Assembly (NCBI GenBank): GCA_964401995.1
Contig: CAYOAP010000007.1
Location: 62,001-126,000, forward strand
Direction: 5' to 3'
DNA: 64,000 nucleotides
Source of the DNA: DATCBF01 sp964401995
GTDB taxonomy: Bacteria; Actinomycetota; Thermoleophilia; Solirubrobacterales; 70-9
Part shown: positions 9,466 through 17,564 of the stretch, piece after piece
Layout of the letters: the number at the start of each line of letters is the position of its first letter
Position numbering within the stretch: the first letter of the stretch is position 1
Program-made: the position numbers and the translations under genes
Notes under the pieces: generated by a model
The model's input: only the letters and a program-made list of their open reading frames with translations
The model's database searches: none
Told to the model about the DNA's origin: nothing

Positions 9466-10197
9466 TCAGCTGTAGTTGGTCAGCGCGATCAGCGACCCGT
9501 CCGGGCCGCGGAAATAGACGCTGTGGCCCGGAGTGCCGAGTGTCTCGGCCGGGGCGTCGACGGGCTCGAATCCGTTTTGCCGCAGCTGCTCGATCAACGC
9601 CGCGCCGCTTGCGCCTGGTGACGGCTGGGGCGCGGGAGACGTCGTGGCTGTGCTCCTGAACACCGCCAGCAGCGCTGCCCCGAGCACGTAGAGGATCGCC
9701 ACCACCGCGACCTCGCGGCCGTTCAGCCCGCCCCCCTTGGAGAGGATCGCGTAGGTGACGAGGACAGTCAGCAGGGCCAGTAAGACCAGGGCCACGTTGC
9801 GCAGCAGGAGCACGTTGCCGCTGTCGCCCTTGGATCGCAGGCCGAGCAGAAGCGAGGCCTGCGATCCGGCGAAGGCGAGCAGCGCCATCACCGCGATCAC
9901 CTTTCCGGTCCCGTCGCCGGGATGGCCCCAGATCGCGAGCGCGATCCCGGCCACGGCAAAGGCCGAAGCGGTTGCCGTGAGGTGGCCGAGCCAGGCCAGC
10001 TCCGGCCGGTTCCTGGTCAGGCTGACCCCGGCCATCGCGGTCAGCAGGAAGAAAACTGCGGCAAACGCCATGCCGGTGGCCTGAGCCCGCCCGTCGGAGA
10101 AGCCAGAGTGCCCGCCGATCTTGACGATCAGGGCTGCCGCGCCCAGGCAGAGAAGCACGCCAAGGACTACGCCCGTCTGATTTCGCCCACCGCTCAC
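9466..10197 (-). CDS. Membrane protein with a small C-terminal soluble domain, unknown
   Basis: 243 residues. About six hydrophobic helices occupy residues 8-185. They are followed by a Ser/Pro/Ala linker and a soluble tail of about 45 residues with EQLRQNGFEPV and VYFRGPDGSLIAL. The tail resembles one half of a VOC/glyoxalase-type beta unit (FRGPDGxLIxL), but it is too short to stand alone as an enzyme. It converges with the P450 gene and ends 5 bases from it. No function can be assigned. Confidence 0.65.
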   Translation of the reverse strand: MSGGRNQTGVVLGVLLCLGAAALIVKIGGHSGFSDGRAQATGMAFAAVFFLLTAMAGVSLTRNRPELAWLGHLTATASAFAVAGIALAIWGHPGDGTGKVIAVMALLAFAGSQASLLLGLRSKGDSGNVLLLRNVALVLLALLTVLVTYAILSKGGGLNGREVAVVAILYVLGAALLAVFRSTATTSPAPQPSPGASGAALIEQLRQNGFEPVDAPAETLGTPGHSVYFRGPDGSLIALTNYS

Positions 10198-10249
10198 GAC
10201 CGCAGCCTAAAGAACGGCTCTGTGGTCGTGAGCCGACCCTCTCGTCAGA

Positions 10250-13051
10250 TCAGCCGCAGCCGGTGTTGTTGCCGCAGGACGAGCACGTGTAGCAACTGCC
10301 CGTGCGCTGCATCATGCCGCCGCACTGCTCGCAGGCGGGGCCGAGGTCGAGGCCGGACATCTTGGCCGGGACCACGGGAGGCGTTTCGGTGAAGGCAGAC
10401 GCCGCCGGGACCGCGCCGCCATTGCCGTTGCCGGGCTTGGAGTGGCCGTTGGCCGGGCCGGCGGTGCCGCCGCTGGTGTCGATGCCGAGGCCGAGCTGAG
10501 AGGTCTCCGCCTCCTGCTTGGCGCGGACCTCGCTGGTCATGATCCCCAGTTCCTCAAGCGTTTCGGTGTCCTCGATGAAGCGGCTGGCGACCCAGCGCAT
10601 GATGTAGTCGGGCAGCGATTTGGCGAAGGGGATCTCCGGGTTGCCGGTGATGCCCTCCGGCTCGAAGCGCATGTAGCTGAACTTGCGCACGAAGTCTTCG
10701 AGCGGCACGCCGTACTGGAGCCCGAGCGAGATCGCCGTCGCGAAGGCGTTCATCAGCCCCCGCATCGTCGAGCCCTCCTTGCCGATGTCGGTGAGGAAGA
10801 TCTCCCCGACCGAGCCATCGTCGTACTTGCCGGCGGTGATGTAGCCCTCGTGGCCGGCGATCGAGAACTTATGGGTGATCGATTCGCGCTCGCGCGGCAT
10901 CCGCTTGCGCTCCGGTGGGGCGACGATCACCTCTGGCTCGGCGTCCTTCTCGTTCTGGGCGTCGGTGCGCAGCGCCTGCGCCGTCTTCGAGCCGTCGCGG
11001 TAGATCGCCAGCGCCTTGAGGCCGCCGGTCCAGCCGCGCGTGTAGGCGTCGGCGATGTCGGCGATCGTCGCCGACTGCGGCAGGTTGACCGTCTTCGAGA
11101 TCGCCCCGGAGATGAACGGCTGGGTCGCGGCCATCATGTCGATGTGGCCGGTGTGGGTGATCGCCCGCTCGCCGACGGCGACGTCGAAGACCGGCAGGTG
11201 CTCGTCCTTCAGGCCCGGCGCTCCGATGATCGTGTTCTGCTCGGCGATGTGGGCGTTGATCTGGTCGACCTCTGCCTCCGAGTAGCCGAGCGTGCGCAGG
11301 GCCAGCGGCACCGACTGGTTGACGATCGTCATTTTGCCGCCGCCGACCAGCTCCTTGAACTTGACCAGTGAGAAGTCGGGCTCGATCCCGGTCGTGTCGC
11401 AATCCATCAGGAAGCTGATCGTCCCGGTCGGCGCCAGCACCGTCGCCTGCGCGTTTCGGTAGCCGTGCTCCTCGCCGAGCTCGACCGCCTCCTCCCAGGC
11501 CTTCTGCGCCGCTGCCAGCAGGTCGCCCTTGATCCCGCTCGGGTCGATGTCGTAAGAGGCGTCGCGGTGCATCCGCATCACCCCGTTGTGGGGCTCGCGG
11601 TTCTTGCCGTACTCGTCGTAGGGGCCAGTCGCCTCGCCGGCGATCAGCGCCGACTGGCGGTAGGCCCGGCCGGTCATCAGCGCCGTGATCGCGGCGGCGA
11701 CGTTGCGGCCCGTGTCGGAGTCGTAGGGCAGGCCGTCCGACATCAGCAGGGCGCCGAGGTTGGCGTAGCCGAGCCCGAGCTGGCGGAAGGCGTTGGCGTT
11801 GGCGCCGATCTCCTCGGTCGGGTAGCTGGAGTAGCCGACGACGATCTCCTGGGCGAGGAAGACGATGTCGACCGCGTGCTCGAACTCGCCGATGTTGAAG
11901 GAGCCGTCGGCGCGGCGGAATTTCATCAGGTTGAGCGAGGCCAGGTTGCAGGCCGAGTCGTCGACGTGCATGTACTCGCTGCAGGGGTTGGAGGCGTTGA
12001 TCCGGCCCGACTCGGGGCAGGTGTGCCAGCGGTTGATCGTGGTGTCGTACTGGATGCCGGGGTCGGCGCAGCGCCAAGCGGCGTCGGCGATCTGGTTCAT
12101 CAGCCCGCGCGCGTCGAGCGTCTCCACCGGCTCGCCGGTGACCCGCGCGGTCAGCTGCCAGTCCTCGCCGGCCTCGACCGCCTGCATGAAGTCGTCGGTG
12201 ACGCGGACCGAGTTGTTGGCGTTCTGGTACTGGATCGAGGTGAAGCCCTCGCCGTCGATCGACATGTCGAAGCCGGCTTCGCGCAGCGCTTCGGCCTTCT
12301 TCTCCTCGTCGGCCTTGCACCAGATGAAGTGCTCGATGTCCGGATGGTCGACGTCGAGCACGACCATCTTCGCCGCCCGCCTGGTCTTGCCGCCGGACTT
12401 GATCGTCCCCGCCCAGGAGTCGGCGCCGCGCATGAAGCTGACCGGGCCGCTCGCGGTCCCGCCCTTCTTCAGCGGCTCCATTGAGCCGCGGATGTTGGAG
12501 AGGTTGATTCCGGAGCCGGAGCCGCCGCGGAAGATCCGGCCCTCTTTGGTGTTCCAGTCGAGGATCGAGTCCATCGTGTCCTCGACGCTGAGGATGAAGC
12601 AGGCCGAGCACTGCGGCGTCTCCTCGAAGCCGACGTTGAACCAGACCGGCGAGTTGAAGGCCGCTTTCTGGTTGAGCAGGATCGAGGTCAGCTCCGCCTC
12701 GAAGGCGCCGGCGTCCTCGTCGGAGGCGAAGTAGCCGCCGTCGCGCCCCCAGTTCGAGATCGTCCCGGCGACGCGGCCGATCATCTGTTTGACCGAGCTC
12801 TCGCGCTCGGGGCTGCCGAGCTGCCCGCGGAAGTACTTCTGGGCGACGATGTTGGTCGCGTTCTGGGACCAGCTCTTGGGGAACTCGACCCCGCGCTGCT
12901 CAAAGGCAGGGCTCTCGGGATTGCCGATCACCGCATCGCGGATCTCCCACTCGATCTCGTCGAACGGATGCACCCCGGGAGAGGAAAAACGGCGTTCTAT
13001 CGCGAGGCCCTTGAGACCGGTTGACTGGCTGCTCGTGGCGGTCTTGGACAT
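10250..13051 (-). CDS. nrdJ: Adenosylcobalamin-dependent (class II) ribonucleotide reductase
   Basis: Reduces ribonucleotides to deoxyribonucleotides using B12 radical chemistry. The 933-residue protein has the N-terminal NSPVWFNVG block, the RIFRGGSGSGINLSN segment, the finger loop NPCSEY carrying the thiyl cysteine, and the C-terminal Cys-rich tail CEQCGGMMQRTGSCYTCSSC that re-reduces the active site and may bind zinc. ATG 13051 follows an AGAGGAG ribosome site at good spacing and is preferred over the adjacent TTG. It is oxygen-independent and is the only reductase in the window. No adenosylcobalamin riboswitch was recognised upstream. Confidence 0.96.
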   Translation of the reverse strand: MSKTATSSQSTGLKGLAIERRFSSPGVHPFDEIEWEIRDAVIGNPESPAFEQRGVEFPKSWSQNATNIVAQKYFRGQLGSPERESSVKQMIGRVAGTISNWGRDGGYFASDEDAGAFEAELTSILLNQKAAFNSPVWFNVGFEETPQCSACFILSVEDTMDSILDWNTKEGRIFRGGSGSGINLSNIRGSMEPLKKGGTASGPVSFMRGADSWAGTIKSGGKTRRAAKMVVLDVDHPDIEHFIWCKADEEKKAEALREAGFDMSIDGEGFTSIQYQNANNSVRVTDDFMQAVEAGEDWQLTARVTGEPVETLDARGLMNQIADAAWRCADPGIQYDTTINRWHTCPESGRINASNPCSEYMHVDDSACNLASLNLMKFRRADGSFNIGEFEHAVDIVFLAQEIVVGYSSYPTEEIGANANAFRQLGLGYANLGALLMSDGLPYDSDTGRNVAAAITALMTGRAYRQSALIAGEATGPYDEYGKNREPHNGVMRMHRDASYDIDPSGIKGDLLAAAQKAWEEAVELGEEHGYRNAQATVLAPTGTISFLMDCDTTGIEPDFSLVKFKELVGGGKMTIVNQSVPLALRTLGYSEAEVDQINAHIAEQNTIIGAPGLKDEHLPVFDVAVGERAITHTGHIDMMAATQPFISGAISKTVNLPQSATIADIADAYTRGWTGGLKALAIYRDGSKTAQALRTDAQNEKDAEPEVIVAPPERKRMPRERESITHKFSIAGHEGYITAGKYDDGSVGEIFLTDIGKEGSTMRGLMNAFATAISLGLQYGVPLEDFVRKFSYMRFEPEGITGNPEIPFAKSLPDYIMRWVASRFIEDTETLEELGIMTSEVRAKQEAETSQLGLGIDTSGGTAGPANGHSKPGNGNGGAVPAASAFTETPPVVPAKMSGLDLGPACEQCGGMMQRTGSCYTCSSCGNNTGCG

Positions 13052-13108
13052 CAAACTGCTCCTCTCGCGGGGACTTTCAGGGGTAACTACGCAGGATCGT
13101 TAAGTGCT

Positions 13109-13139
13109 CGGACGGAACCAGCCCCAAATCGGACGGAAC
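13109..13139. repeat. Two 11-bp direct repeats 20 bp apart upstream of nrdJ
   Basis: TCGGACGGAAC occurs at 13109-13119 and again at 13129-13139, a spacing of exactly two helical turns, 58-88 bases upstream of the nrdJ start. This geometry suits cooperative binding of a regulator. It does not match the AT-rich NrdR box, and the regulator is unknown. Confidence 0.45.
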
Positions 13140-13266
13140 ACGCCCTCAATTTCGCAAATAAGGGACGTCCCGTTGGGTAGCAAGACCTCTTTACATGGTG
13201 GCAAGTCCGCAAAGTCGGCACTTAAAGGTTTGGGACAAGCGGACCGTAGGCCGGTACCCTCGATCA

Positions 13267-13989
13267 ATGGTCGAAGACCTGCGCAAAGGCGCGGAGCGGA
13301 TGGGCGAGCGCCTGGAGACGGCGCGCGACGCTGCCGTTGACGCGATCGCCGCGGTCAAGCCGAAGCTGCGCGGGGTCTCGCACGAGTGGGCCTTCTTCAT
13401 CTCCCTCTTCCTCGGCGCGGCGCTGATTTTTGCCGCCAAGACCCCGAAGGCGACGCTTGCGGTTGCGATCTACGCGGTCAGCCTCAGCGCCCTGCTCGGG
13501 ACCAGCGCCCTCTACCACCGGGTCAACTGGAAACGGCCCAACGTGCGGCGCTGGATGCGCCGGCTCGATCACTCGATGATCTTCTTCCTGATCGCCGGCA
13601 CCTACACGCCATTTGCGCTGCTGGTTCTCAACGGGCCGCTTGCCGACGCGATCCTCGCTGTCGTCTGGATCGGCGCGATCGCCGGCGCGATCGTCGAGAT
13701 GGTCTGGATCGAGCACCCCAAATGGGTGGGCGCGCTGATCTACCTCGCGCTCGGCTGGGTCGCCGTCGCTGCCTTCCCCGAGCTCTGGAACTCGATGGGC
13801 GTGCCCGGCACGCTGCTGCTCGCCGCCGGCGGCCTCCTTTACACGGCCGGCGCCGTCGTCTACGCGACCCAGCGCCCCAATCCCAACCCCCGCGTCTTCG
13901 GCTACCACGAGGTCTTCCACGCCTTCGTCATCCTCGCCGCCGCAGCCCACTTCGCCGCGATCGCCTTTTTCGCCCTGCCTGCGAGCTAG
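13267..13989 (+). CDS. Hemolysin III / PAQR-type membrane protein
   Basis: 240 residues with about seven hydrophobic helices. Family hallmarks are ALLGTSALYHRVNW (Ser and His of the metal site), RRLDHSMIFFLIAGTYTPF (Asp/His), and the final YHEVFHAFVILAAAAHF with the HxxxH pair. Members are membrane-embedded zinc-dependent proteins, thought in bacteria to influence membrane properties rather than truly lyse cells. ATG 13267 is chosen over the upstream open frame because it precedes a normal charged N-terminus. It is divergent from nrdJ. Confidence 0.88.
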   Translation: MVEDLRKGAERMGERLETARDAAVDAIAAVKPKLRGVSHEWAFFISLFLGAALIFAAKTPKATLAVAIYAVSLSALLGTSALYHRVNWKRPNVRRWMRRLDHSMIFFLIAGTYTPFALLVLNGPLADAILAVVWIGAIAGAIVEMVWIEHPKWVGALIYLALGWVAVAAFPELWNSMGVPGTLLLAAGGLLYTAGAVVYATQRPNPNPRVFGYHEVFHAFVILAAAAHFAAIAFFALPAS

Positions 13990-14004
13990 CCAAGCCGCCC
14001 AGAG

Positions 14005-14055
14005 CGAACTGCATCAAATTCTCTACCTGCTGGAGGGAGAATTTGATGCAGTTCG
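14005..14055. terminator. Bidirectional hairpin terminator candidate
   Basis: A perfect 19-bp inverted repeat (14005-14023 with 14037-14055) and a 13-base loop lie between the convergent hemolysin-III and FMN-reductase genes. The lower stem is AT-rich, so runs of A and T flank the hairpin on both strands. It most likely ends transcription from both sides. Confidence 0.7.
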
Positions 14056-14062
14056 AGGGTTG

Positions 14063-14620
14063 TTAGGCCGCGACCGGCTGTAGCTCCTCGACCGCGGCGA
14101 CCAGCTCAGCCAGGATCTCCTCCAGCCGCTCGGACTGGCCCGGCGCCAGCTCCAGCCGGTCGCCGACCAGGTGCTCGTGCGCCTGGGCCACCGGCAGCTC
14201 GGCCTCGATCACGCGGCCGCCCATCGCGCCGAGGACTTTGCGCAGCTCGGCCTGGGCCCAGACTGCGCCAAACATGCCAGTCGAGGCGCCGATCACCGCT
14301 GCCGGCTTGCCGCTCAGGGCGCTCTGCCCGGCCGGGCGCGAGGCCCAGTCGAGCGCGTTCTTGAGCTGGCCGGGGATCGAGTGGTTGTACTCCGGCGTCG
14401 CCGCCAGGACGGCGTCGGCGCCGCTGATCGCCTCGCGCAGCTCGCGCACGGCCTCGGGCGTCCCCTCCAGTTCCGCGTCGGCGTCGTAGGGCGGGATCTC
14501 CCGCAGGCCCTTGAGCTCGACCAGCTCCGCCCCGGCGGGCAGCCGCTCGGCGGCTGCCCGCAGCAGGGCGCTGTTCAGCGACTCGCTGCGCAGGCTCCCG
14601 GATATCCCCAGGACCCTCAT
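14063..14620 (-). CDS. NADPH-dependent FMN reductase (flavodoxin-like)
   Basis: 185-residue soluble flavoprotein. The N-terminal MRVLGISGSLRSESLNSALL is the FMN phosphate-binding loop, and TPEYNHSIPGQLKNALDW is the second flavin-binding block of this family (as in chromate and azo reductases). It lies 2 bases downstream of the YceI gene and is co-transcribed with it from the promoter at 15221-15248. Together with YceI and the divergent MarR regulator this suggests a response to quinones, oxidants or lipophilic compounds. Confidence 0.88.
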   Translation of the reverse strand: MRVLGISGSLRSESLNSALLRAAAERLPAGAELVELKGLREIPPYDADAELEGTPEAVRELREAISGADAVLAATPEYNHSIPGQLKNALDWASRPAGQSALSGKPAAVIGASTGMFGAVWAQAELRKVLGAMGGRVIEAELPVAQAHEHLVGDRLELAPGQSERLEEILAELVAAVEELQPVAA

Positions 14621-14622
14621 CG

Positions 14623-15171
14623 CTATGCGGCCTCCTCGACCAGCTCCAGGTCGACGGTGATGGCGACCTCGTACTCGAGGGCCTGGCCGCCGCTCGGCAG
14701 GTCGGCGTTCCAGTCGAGGCCGAAGCTGCGCCGGTCGACGCTGGCCGCCAGCGAGAGGCCGACTCGGGCATTGCCGCCGAGGTCGGCGCCGAGCTGGGCG
14801 AACTTGCCGCTTGCCTCCACCTCGTGCTTCTCGCCCCGGATCTCGAGCTCGCCGCGCACCGTCGCGCTGCCGTCCTCGGCGACCTCGATCGCGGTCGAGC
14901 GGAAGCGCAGCTGCGGGTAGCGCTCGGCGTCGAAGAAGTCGGGGGAGAGGAGGTGGCCCTTGAGCTGCTCCTCGGCGATCTCGATCCCGGCGACATCGAC
15001 CGTGCCCTCGAGCTGGGGGGAGTCGCCGCCGGTCAGCTTCGTCTCGTATGCGCTGAAGCCGCTGCGGAAGGTGGAGACGCCGTTGTGGGTGATCGCGAAG
15101 CCGATCGAGGAATGGACCGGATCCACCACCCAGGCGCCGGTCGGAATCTGCTGCTGCGTCTGCGTCGTCAT
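14623..15171 (-). CDS. YceI family lipid-binding protein
   Basis: 182 residues forming one YceI lipocalin-like barrel, starting near TGAWVVDPVHSSIGFAITH and carrying the family block LKGHLLSPDFFDAERYPQLRF. No signal peptide is present, so this version is cytosolic. The family binds polyisoprenoids or amphiphiles such as quinone precursors. It is the first gene after a strong promoter containing palindromes, upstream of FMN reductase. The distance of 107 bases to the divergent MarR gene suggests shared control. Confidence 0.9.
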   Translation of the reverse strand: MTTQTQQQIPTGAWVVDPVHSSIGFAITHNGVSTFRSGFSAYETKLTGGDSPQLEGTVDVAGIEIAEEQLKGHLLSPDFFDAERYPQLRFRSTAIEVAEDGSATVRGELEIRGEKHEVEASGKFAQLGADLGGNARVGLSLAASVDRRSFGLDWNADLPSGGQALEYEVAITVDLELVEEAA

Positions 15172-15187
15172 TGTCTGCTCCTAGTAG

Positions 15188-15240
15188 TTGGTTTCCTAAG
15201 AAATGCTTGTCGTAGAAACCAATATAGAGGAAATAATTTC
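15188..15240. promoter_or_regulatory. Candidate MarR operators
   Basis: Three small symmetric elements lie in the AT-rich gap between yceI and the MarR gene: TTGGTTTC (15188-15195) mirrored by GAAACCAA (15215-15222); the near-palindrome TTTCCTAAGAAA (15192-15203); and GAAATAATTTC (15230-15240), perfect about its centre. They overlap or follow the yceI promoter, as expected for autoregulating MarR repressors. Confidence 0.55.
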
Positions 15241-15248
15241 TATGTCAA
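15221..15248 (-). promoter_or_regulatory. Sigma-70 type promoter of yceI-FMN reductase
   Basis: Reading the minus strand, TTGACA (complement of 15243-15248) is followed after 16 bases by TATATT (complement of 15221-15226). Both hexamers are near consensus, unusual in this GC-rich DNA, and the palindromes described at 15188-15240 sit in the spacer and just downstream. Confidence 0.7.
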
Positions 15249-15278
15249 CTATTGATCCGCAAAGGGTTATCTGCGACC

Positions 15279-15779
15279 ATGGATGTGATGGCAAACGAGA
15301 CGACAGTCGCATCCGGCAAGCCTGCGGCCGCCTCCAAATCTCCCCACGGCGAGGCCTGGGGGGCGCTATCGCGGACCCAGGCAGCGGTCAGCCAGCGCCT
15401 GCAGGAGGCCCTGACCGAGTCGGGCTTCCCGCCGCTGCCCTGGTACGAGGTGCTGAGCACGGTCGCCGACGCCCCCGACGCGCGGATGCGGATGGGCGAC
15501 CTTGCCGAGGCGCTGGTGATCACCCGCGGCGGCCTGACCAAGCTGGTCGACCGCTTGGTCAAGGCCGGCCTGCTCGAGCGCACCTTCTGCGAGACCGATC
15601 GCCGGGTCAGCTACGCGACCCTGCTGCCCGCCGGCGACGACCTGCTGGATGAGATGCGGCCGGTGGTCGTCGCCGAGCTGAAGATCGCCTTCTCCGCCAA
15701 GCTCAGCGTCGCCGAGGCCAACGACCTCCGTGACACGCTCGACCGGGTTCGCTCCTCCGCCTGCGGCGGAGGCCACTGA
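15279..15779 (+). CDS. MarR family transcriptional regulator
   Basis: Winged-helix DNA-binding dimer of about 166 residues. The core includes PPLPWYEVLSTVADAPDARM, then the recognition region RMGDLAEALVITRGGLTKLVDRLVKAGLLERTF and the wing CETDRRVSYATLLPAG, all typical of MarR. ATG 15279 or ATG 15288 could be the start. It is divergent from the YceI/FMN-reductase pair and probably represses both that pair and itself until a phenolic, quinone or oxidant ligand releases it. Confidence 0.88.
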   Translation: MDVMANETTVASGKPAAASKSPHGEAWGALSRTQAAVSQRLQEALTESGFPPLPWYEVLSTVADAPDARMRMGDLAEALVITRGGLTKLVDRLVKAGLLERTFCETDRRVSYATLLPAGDDLLDEMRPVVVAELKIAFSAKLSVAEANDLRDTLDRVRSSACGGGH

Positions 15780-15782
15780 GCC

Positions 15783-16529
15783 TCAGGCCAGGGCCGCTGC
15801 GGCGCGCTCTTTGGCGGCCTCGATCAGCGCCAGCAGCTCGGCCTCGCGGCCGTCGCGGACCAGCGCGATCGGATCGGGGTCGCCGTTGACGATCCCCTCG
15901 AAGAAGTCCTTGCGGTCTTGGTAGGTCGGCAGCGTCCCCTTGGCCCAGCCGCGGGCGTCGTTGAGGATCACCGCCAGCCGCGCGTACTCCTCGCCGAACA
16001 GCGCCGCCACCTGCCGCTTCATCCGCTTCGCCAGGGCGGGGGAGGCGCCGGCGGTGGAGATCGCGATCGCCAGCGGCCCGGTGCGGACGATCGCCGGCAG
16101 GATGAAGTTGCAGAGCGGCGGCACATCGACGATGTTGACCAGCATCGCCCGCTTCTCGGCATCGTCGAAGACGCCGATGTTGACCTCGCTGTCGTCGGTG
16201 GCGGCGATCACCATGAAGATGCCCTCGAGGTCGGCGGCGCCGGCGTAGGGCCGCTTCTCCCACTTGATCGAACCCTCGGCCGCCATCTCCTCCAGCGCCG
16301 GATGCGCGGTCGGGGCGATCAGGGTGACGTCGCCGTCGCAGGCGAGCAGCCCCTCGACCTTCTCAAGGCCGATGTCGCCGCCGCCGATCACCAGGCAGCG
16401 CCGCCCCGAAAGTTTCAGGCAGGCGATGTAGAACGGCGTCTCCAGCATGTCGCGCACGCAGGACTGGTCGCAGATCCCTTTGCGGAACTGGCAGACGCAC
16501 TCCTTGCCGGCATAGGCCTGGGCGGGCAT
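15783..16529 (-). CDS. Precorrin-2 dehydrogenase / sirohydrochlorin ferrochelatase (Met8/CysG-N type)
   Basis: Oxidises precorrin-2 to sirohydrochlorin with NAD and may insert iron, giving sirohaem. The Rossmann loop is CLVIGGGDIGLEKVEGLL; further family blocks are VIAATDDSEVN, VNIVDVPPLCNFILPA and ISTAGASPALAKRMK. The first about 30 residues form an unusual extension with four cysteines (ECVC, GIC, QSC) not needed for the known fold. No uroporphyrinogen methyltransferase is fused or adjacent. It is followed closely on the same strand by the epimerase gene (24-base gap). Confidence 0.88.
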   Translation of the reverse strand: MPAQAYAGKECVCQFRKGICDQSCVRDMLETPFYIACLKLSGRRCLVIGGGDIGLEKVEGLLACDGDVTLIAPTAHPALEEMAAEGSIKWEKRPYAGAADLEGIFMVIAATDDSEVNIGVFDDAEKRAMLVNIVDVPPLCNFILPAIVRTGPLAIAISTAGASPALAKRMKRQVAALFGEEYARLAVILNDARGWAKGTLPTYQDRKDFFEGIVNGDPDPIALVRDGREAELLALIEAAKERAAAALA

Positions 16530-16553
16530 GGGATGAAGGTTAGTGATGCGGGC

Positions 16554-17486
16554 TCAGAGGGAGTCGAGGGTGAGCCGCAGGCCGTCCTCGAGGCTCGTGC
16601 CCGGGCGCCAGCCCAGCTCGCGCTCAGCCCGGCCGGCGTCGATCGAGATTCGCTGCACCTCGCCCGCCCGTGGCGGCGCGAACTCGGGCTCGAAGCTCTC
16701 GACTCCGCTCAGCCGCCCGAGGGTCTCGGCTAGCTCCAGCACGTTCGCCTCGCGGCCGGTGCCGATGTTGACCGGGCCAGTCAGCTCCGACCCGGCTGCT
16801 GCCAGCGCCGCCGCGACCACGTCCCCCACATATATGTAGTCACGGGTCTGGCTGCCGTCGCCGTAGATCAGCGGCCGCCCCCCGGCTCGCAGCTTGCCGC
16901 AGAAGATCGCGATCACCCCCGCCTCGCCGAGCGGGTCCTGGCGCGGCCCGTAGACGTTGCCGAGCCGCAGCGATATCCCGGAAAGCCCGTAGAGCCGCTC
17001 GTACAGCGCCAGGTAGCCCTCGGCCGCGTACTTGCTCTGGCCGTAGGCGGACATCGGCGCGATCGCGGTCCCCTCGTCGAGCGGCAGCTGCTGTCCCTCG
17101 CCCTCGCCGTAGATCGCGCCGCCGGTGGAGACGAAGACGACCCGGCCGGCGCCCGCGGCGCGCGCCGCCTCGAGCACGTTGGCGGTGCCGCCGACGTTGA
17201 TCGCGGCATCGAAGGCGGGGTCCTCGATCGACTTGCGGACGTCGATCTGCGCCGCCAGGTGGAAGACCGTCTCCGGCTGCTTCTCGGTCGCCAGCTCGGC
17301 TAGCGTGGCGGCCTCACGGATGTCGAGCTCGACCAGCTCGGCCCCGGCCGCCAGCGCTCCCTCGAGGTTGCTGCGGCGCCCGGTCCGGAGGTCGTCGACC
17401 ACCGTCACCTCGTCGCCACGCGCGAGCAGCGCATCGACCAGATTCGAGCCGATGAACCCCGCGCCACCTGTGACCAAGCACCTCAT
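16554..17486 (-). CDS. NAD-dependent epimerase/dehydratase (UDP-glucose 4-epimerase-like)
   Basis: Extended short-chain dehydrogenase of 310 residues. It has TGGAGFIGSNLVDALL for NAD binding, the FHLAAQIDVRKS segment, catalytic Ser in FVSTGGAIYGE, and YxxxK in SAYGQSKYAAEGYL. The substrate-side blocks LRLGNVYGPRQ and RDYIYVGDVV fit a nucleotide-sugar enzyme. The open frame extends far upstream antisense to the topoisomerase, but ATG 17486 starts directly at the Rossmann motif. Likely feeds cell-envelope glycan synthesis; the exact sugar is not resolvable. Confidence 0.88.
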   Translation of the reverse strand: MRCLVTGGAGFIGSNLVDALLARGDEVTVVDDLRTGRRSNLEGALAAGAELVELDIREAATLAELATEKQPETVFHLAAQIDVRKSIEDPAFDAAINVGGTANVLEAARAAGAGRVVFVSTGGAIYGEGEGQQLPLDEGTAIAPMSAYGQSKYAAEGYLALYERLYGLSGISLRLGNVYGPRQDPLGEAGVIAIFCGKLRAGGRPLIYGDGSQTRDYIYVGDVVAAALAAAGSELTGPVNIGTGREANVLELAETLGRLSGVESFEPEFAPPRAGEVQRISIDAGRAERELGWRPGTSLEDGLRLTLDSL

Positions 17487-17564
17487 TCGCGCGCCGATCC
17501 TAAGGGGATCGGCGATTGCGGCCCGGCCAGGGTCGCCGAGCGCCCCTGCTACCTTTGCCGACCC

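Noticed and set aside
13055..13266. Cobalamin riboswitch or NrdR box upstream of nrdJ
   Set aside because: Read on the minus strand, there is no B12-box-like GCCACTG region and no AT-rich NrdR palindrome pair; only the two GC-rich direct repeats are seen.
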